This document shows positions 3,589 through 5,645 of a stretch of 5,645 bases of DNA, piece by piece. Position 1 is the stretch's first letter. Every line of letters starts with the position of its first letter. Source of the DNA: Candidatus Zixiibacteriota bacterium (GTDB lineage Bacteria > Zixibacteria > MSB-5A5 > SM1-73); assembly GCA_022866585.1 (NCBI GenBank), contig JALHUP010000158.1, positions 1 through 5,645 on the forward strand, given 5' to 3'. Under the pieces are notes generated by a model that saw nothing but the letters and a program-made list of their open reading frames with translations, was not told where the DNA came from and made no database searches. The position numbers were made by a program, and so were the translations under genes.

Positions 3589-5645
3589 TTGAGAGAATCA
3601 GAGTTGAAAATCCCGCCGGAGGCGGGGGAAATATATAGAAATTTTTTCGAAAACGCAAACGACGCAATTTTCATCATGGATATTAGATCTGGTCAGCTTC
3701 TGGATGCCAACAAGGAAGCTGAAGCGTTGACCGGACGCTCCAAAGAGGAGCTTATTAGAATGCACCGAACTCGCCTATATCCTCCTGTAAAAGCTGAATA
3801 TTATGAAGAGAAATTCCGTCTGCATACTCAAAAGCGAGAAGCTACCGGCTTTGAAGGCGAGGTTTTGGCAGAGGATGGGAGAGTGGTGCCGGTTTACATC
3901 AGCGTAAATTTGTTGAAGTCTAAAGGAAGAGAAGTGATTCTGGGCATATTCAGAGACATCAGCGGATATAAGAAAGCAGAGGAGAAAATCACTGAGGAGA
4001 GAAATAAATTAGCTACCGTATTGGCAAACATCGGAGAAGGGGTTAACATCGTGAGGTCAGACTACACGGTCAAATACCAAAATAAATTCCTCTCAGACCG
4101 ATTTGGTGATTTAATCGGAACTAAATGCTACCAAGGATTTATGGACTCGCAAAATCCCTGTGAAGGTTGTCCCATGAAAAGCACCATTGAAAATAATTCC
4201 ACCGAGAGCGTGGAACAAAAAGGCAAGGATGGAAGATACTACGAGCTGTTCTTTGCTCCTTTGAAAAATCCGGATGGAAGCGTGGACGCTTTGGAGGTGG
4301 TTAGGGACATAACCGAGAAAAAGAAAGTTCGAGAAAAGATTACATTTTTAGCCGGAATCGTGGATCATGCTTCGGAGTCGGTCATCGCCACAGACCAAAA
4401 CGGAAAAATCATTTACGCTAATCCCGCGACAGAGAAGATGTATGAATACACAAAAGAGGAGCTGGTGGGCAAAGAGCTGGAGATTATTAACGCCGAGTTA
4501 TATAGGGAGAGGATACAAAAGGAGATATACGAAGCCGCTCTCTGCGGGGAAGTTTGGCAGGGAGAACTTTTGAATCGCCGCAAAGATGGAAAGGTGTTCT
4601 ACACATCCACTTTTGTTTCCAAGATGGTCGACAAAAATGGAGACTTCCTCGCTTTGGTCTGGTTCCAGCGAGACGTAACCCAAAGAAAAAGATACCAAGA
4701 AGAGATGATAAGAATTGAAAAGGAAAAAGCTGAAACCTTGCGGATATTACATGAAAATGAGGCCGCCATAAACAAAAGCCTAAATAAAACCAGAAGAGAG
4801 CTTTTGGAAAAAAATTTAGAATTGGAAAAAAGGACTTTTGAGCTGGAGAAAGAGAAAAAGAGGCTAAAGGAAGCGTATGTGAAGTTAAACCAGATGCAAA
4901 ACCAGCTTCTGCAATCAGAAAAGCTGGCTTCCTTAGGGCAATTAGCGGCCGGGGTAGCTCATGAATTGAATAACCCCATTAGCTTTGTGAACAGCAATTT
5001 GGGAACCCTGGCCGAATATGTCAAGGAAATCAAAAAGCTTTTAGAAAAATATGAAAAAATGGAAAGAATTATGAAAGTTGAAAATCCCGCCTTTCGACAG
5101 GCTCAGGGTGGTGAGCGAAGTCGAACCACCGAAGGCGGGGAGGATAAATCCAAGGAAAAGCTATCCCAAGAAATAGATGAGTTGAAAGAGCAAATCACTT
5201 TGGATTTCATCCTGGGGGACTTCGATAAAATCATCTCCGAATCTCAAGATGGAACCCAAAGGGTGAAGTCCATCGTTCAGAATTTGAGAGATTTTTCGCA
5301 TATGGACAAAGGGGAATTCAAGTTCGCTGACATTAACCAAGGTATCGAAAGCACTTTAAACATCGTATGGAATGAACTGAAGTATAAAGCTGAGGTGATC
5401 AAGGAATACGGTGATATTCCACAGATAGAATGTTTACCCCAACAGCTGAACCAGATCTTTATGAATCTTTTGCTCAATGCCGCTCAAGCTATCACCACGC
5501 ATGGACAGATTAAAATAAAAACCTATAGAAAGGACAAAGATATAATTATAGAAATAAGCGATACCGGAATAGGAATACCCAAAGACAATATTGCTCGAAT
5601 ATTTGAACCCTTCTTTACCACCAAAGAAGTGGGCAAAGGAACGGG
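3589..5645 (+). CDS. Multi-PAS sensor histidine kinase (partial, runs off the window)
   Basis: At least 685 residues of a cytoplasmic two-component histidine kinase, which would autophosphorylate on His and pass the phosphate to a response regulator not present here. Domains, counted from the TTG at 3589: PAS1 about 16-124 (YRNFFENANDAIF... ending FRDI), PAS2 139-243 with Cys180, Cys191 and Cys194, PAS3 251-366 (ending FQRDVTQRK), a charged coiled coil about 367-445, HisKA with phospho-acceptor His458 in GVAHELNNP, and HATPase with N-box Asn626/Asn630 (MNLLLNAAQAI), G1 box DTGIGI at 658 and F-box FEPFFTTK. The window ends in the G2 box (GKGT), so perhaps 50 residues are missing. TTG is chosen because it is the only canonical start before the domain and has GAGG five bases upstream; the first ATG (3676) is inside PAS1. 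Two palindromic repeats lie inside the frame, at residues 8-15 and about 499-519. Confidence 0.9.
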   Translation, partial: MRESELKIPPEAGEIYRNFFENANDAIFIMDIRSGQLLDANKEAEALTGRSKEELIRMHRTRLYPPVKAEYYEEKFRLHTQKREATGFEGEVLAEDGRVVPVYISVNLLKSKGREVILGIFRDISGYKKAEEKITEERNKLATVLANIGEGVNIVRSDYTVKYQNKFLSDRFGDLIGTKCYQGFMDSQNPCEGCPMKSTIENNSTESVEQKGKDGRYYELFFAPLKNPDGSVDALEVVRDITEKKKVREKITFLAGIVDHASESVIATDQNGKIIYANPATEKMYEYTKEELVGKELEIINAELYRERIQKEIYEAALCGEVWQGELLNRRKDGKVFYTSTFVSKMVDKNGDFLALVWFQRDVTQRKRYQEEMIRIEKEKAETLRILHENEAAINKSLNKTRRELLEKNLELEKRTFELEKEKKRLKEAYVKLNQMQNQLLQSEKLASLGQLAAGVAHELNNPISFVNSNLGTLAEYVKEIKKLLEKYEKMERIMKVENPAFRQAQGGERSRTTEGGEDKSKEKLSQEIDELKEQITLDFILGDFDKIISESQDGTQRVKSIVQNLRDFSHMDKGEFKFADINQGIESTLNIVWNELKYKAEVIKEYGDIPQIECLPQQLNQIFMNLLLNAAQAITTHGQIKIKTYRKDKDIIIEISDTGIGIPKDNIARIFEPFFTTKEVGKGT
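3612..3626. repeat. Small in-frame palindrome at the kinase N-terminal linker
   Basis: CCCGCC, GGA, GGCGGG forms a perfect 6-bp hairpin inside the coding sequence. Around it, codons 3610-3633 encode IPPEAGEI, which interrupts the standard linker: the typical SELKYRNFF is here split as SELK, eight extra residues, YRNFF. The left flank, AGTTGAAAATCCCGCC (3602-3617), is identical to that of the larger palindrome at 5076-5091, and GGCGGGG follows both. It may be a short or deleted copy of the same repeat. Confidence 0.6.
5086..5139. repeat. 54-bp palindromic repeat inserted in frame in the HisKA domain
   Basis: The outer arms CCCGCCTT (5086-5093) and AAGGCGGG (5132-5139) are perfect complements. 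Inside them TTCGAC (5093-5098) pairs with GTCGAA (5120-5125), and GCTCA (5101-5105) with TGAGC (5112-5116). The motif TTCGACAGGCTCAGG...GTCGAA resembles a dispersed palindrome I recall from many environmental bacterial genomes, normally between genes. Its 54 bp equal 18 codons and keep the kinase frame open, encoding a Gly/Arg/Gln-rich stretch that includes FRQAQGGERSRTTEG. The insertion falls between the two HisKA helices, after KYEKMERIMKVE and before KSKEKLSQE, a region where length can vary. Confidence 0.8.

Overview
This window looks like a piece of an uncultivated bacterial genome of moderate GC. It carries an archaeal-type first half of the mevalonate pathway on the minus strand, and a divergent multi-PAS sensor histidine kinase on the plus strand that runs off the right edge. 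A bacterial rather than archaeal host is suggested by three things: a near-consensus sigma-70 promoter (TTGACA, 17-nt spacer, TATATA) upstream of the HMG-CoA synthase gene, Shine-Dalgarno sequences before two genes, and bacterial-style dispersed palindromic repeats. No 16S gene or other marker is present, so the phylum cannot be named.

Layout: 1-226 is a gene-free tail with short palindromes that resemble dispersed intergenic repeats. 227-1384 (-) is an archaeal-type acetyl-CoA C-acetyltransferase (thiolase). 1408-1955 is a compact element: about 65-nt imperfect inverted repeats surrounding a minus-strand gene for a four-helix-bundle protein of the 23S rRNA intervening-sequence (S23/IVP) family. 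1961-3007 (-) is an archaeal-type hydroxymethylglutaryl-CoA synthase. 3008-3588 is a divergent intergenic region with the operon promoter and a possible remnant of the lost N-terminus of the kinase gene. 3589-5645 (+) is the kinase: three PAS domains, a coiled coil, a HisKA domain and an HATPase domain cut off at its G2 box.

The synthase and thiolase should form an operon read right to left. The thiolase condenses two acetyl-CoA to acetoacetyl-CoA, and the synthase adds a third acetyl unit to give HMG-CoA, the precursor of mevalonate and isoprenoids. The DUF35 OB-fold partner that usually follows the thiolase in archaea is not in the 226 bases available. Removing 1408-1955 would leave the synthase stop and thiolase start only 28 nt apart, with the thiolase ribosome binding site intact, so the element appears to have been inserted into a tight two-gene operon.

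The most notable points are (1) this rRNA-intron-like element inside a protein-coding operon, whose inverted repeats would fold the mRNA into a long stem, and (2) two palindromic repeats inside the kinase reading frame. These are 15 and 54 bp, both multiples of three, share a 16-nt left flank, and add extra residues exactly at linker or loop positions of the kinase.
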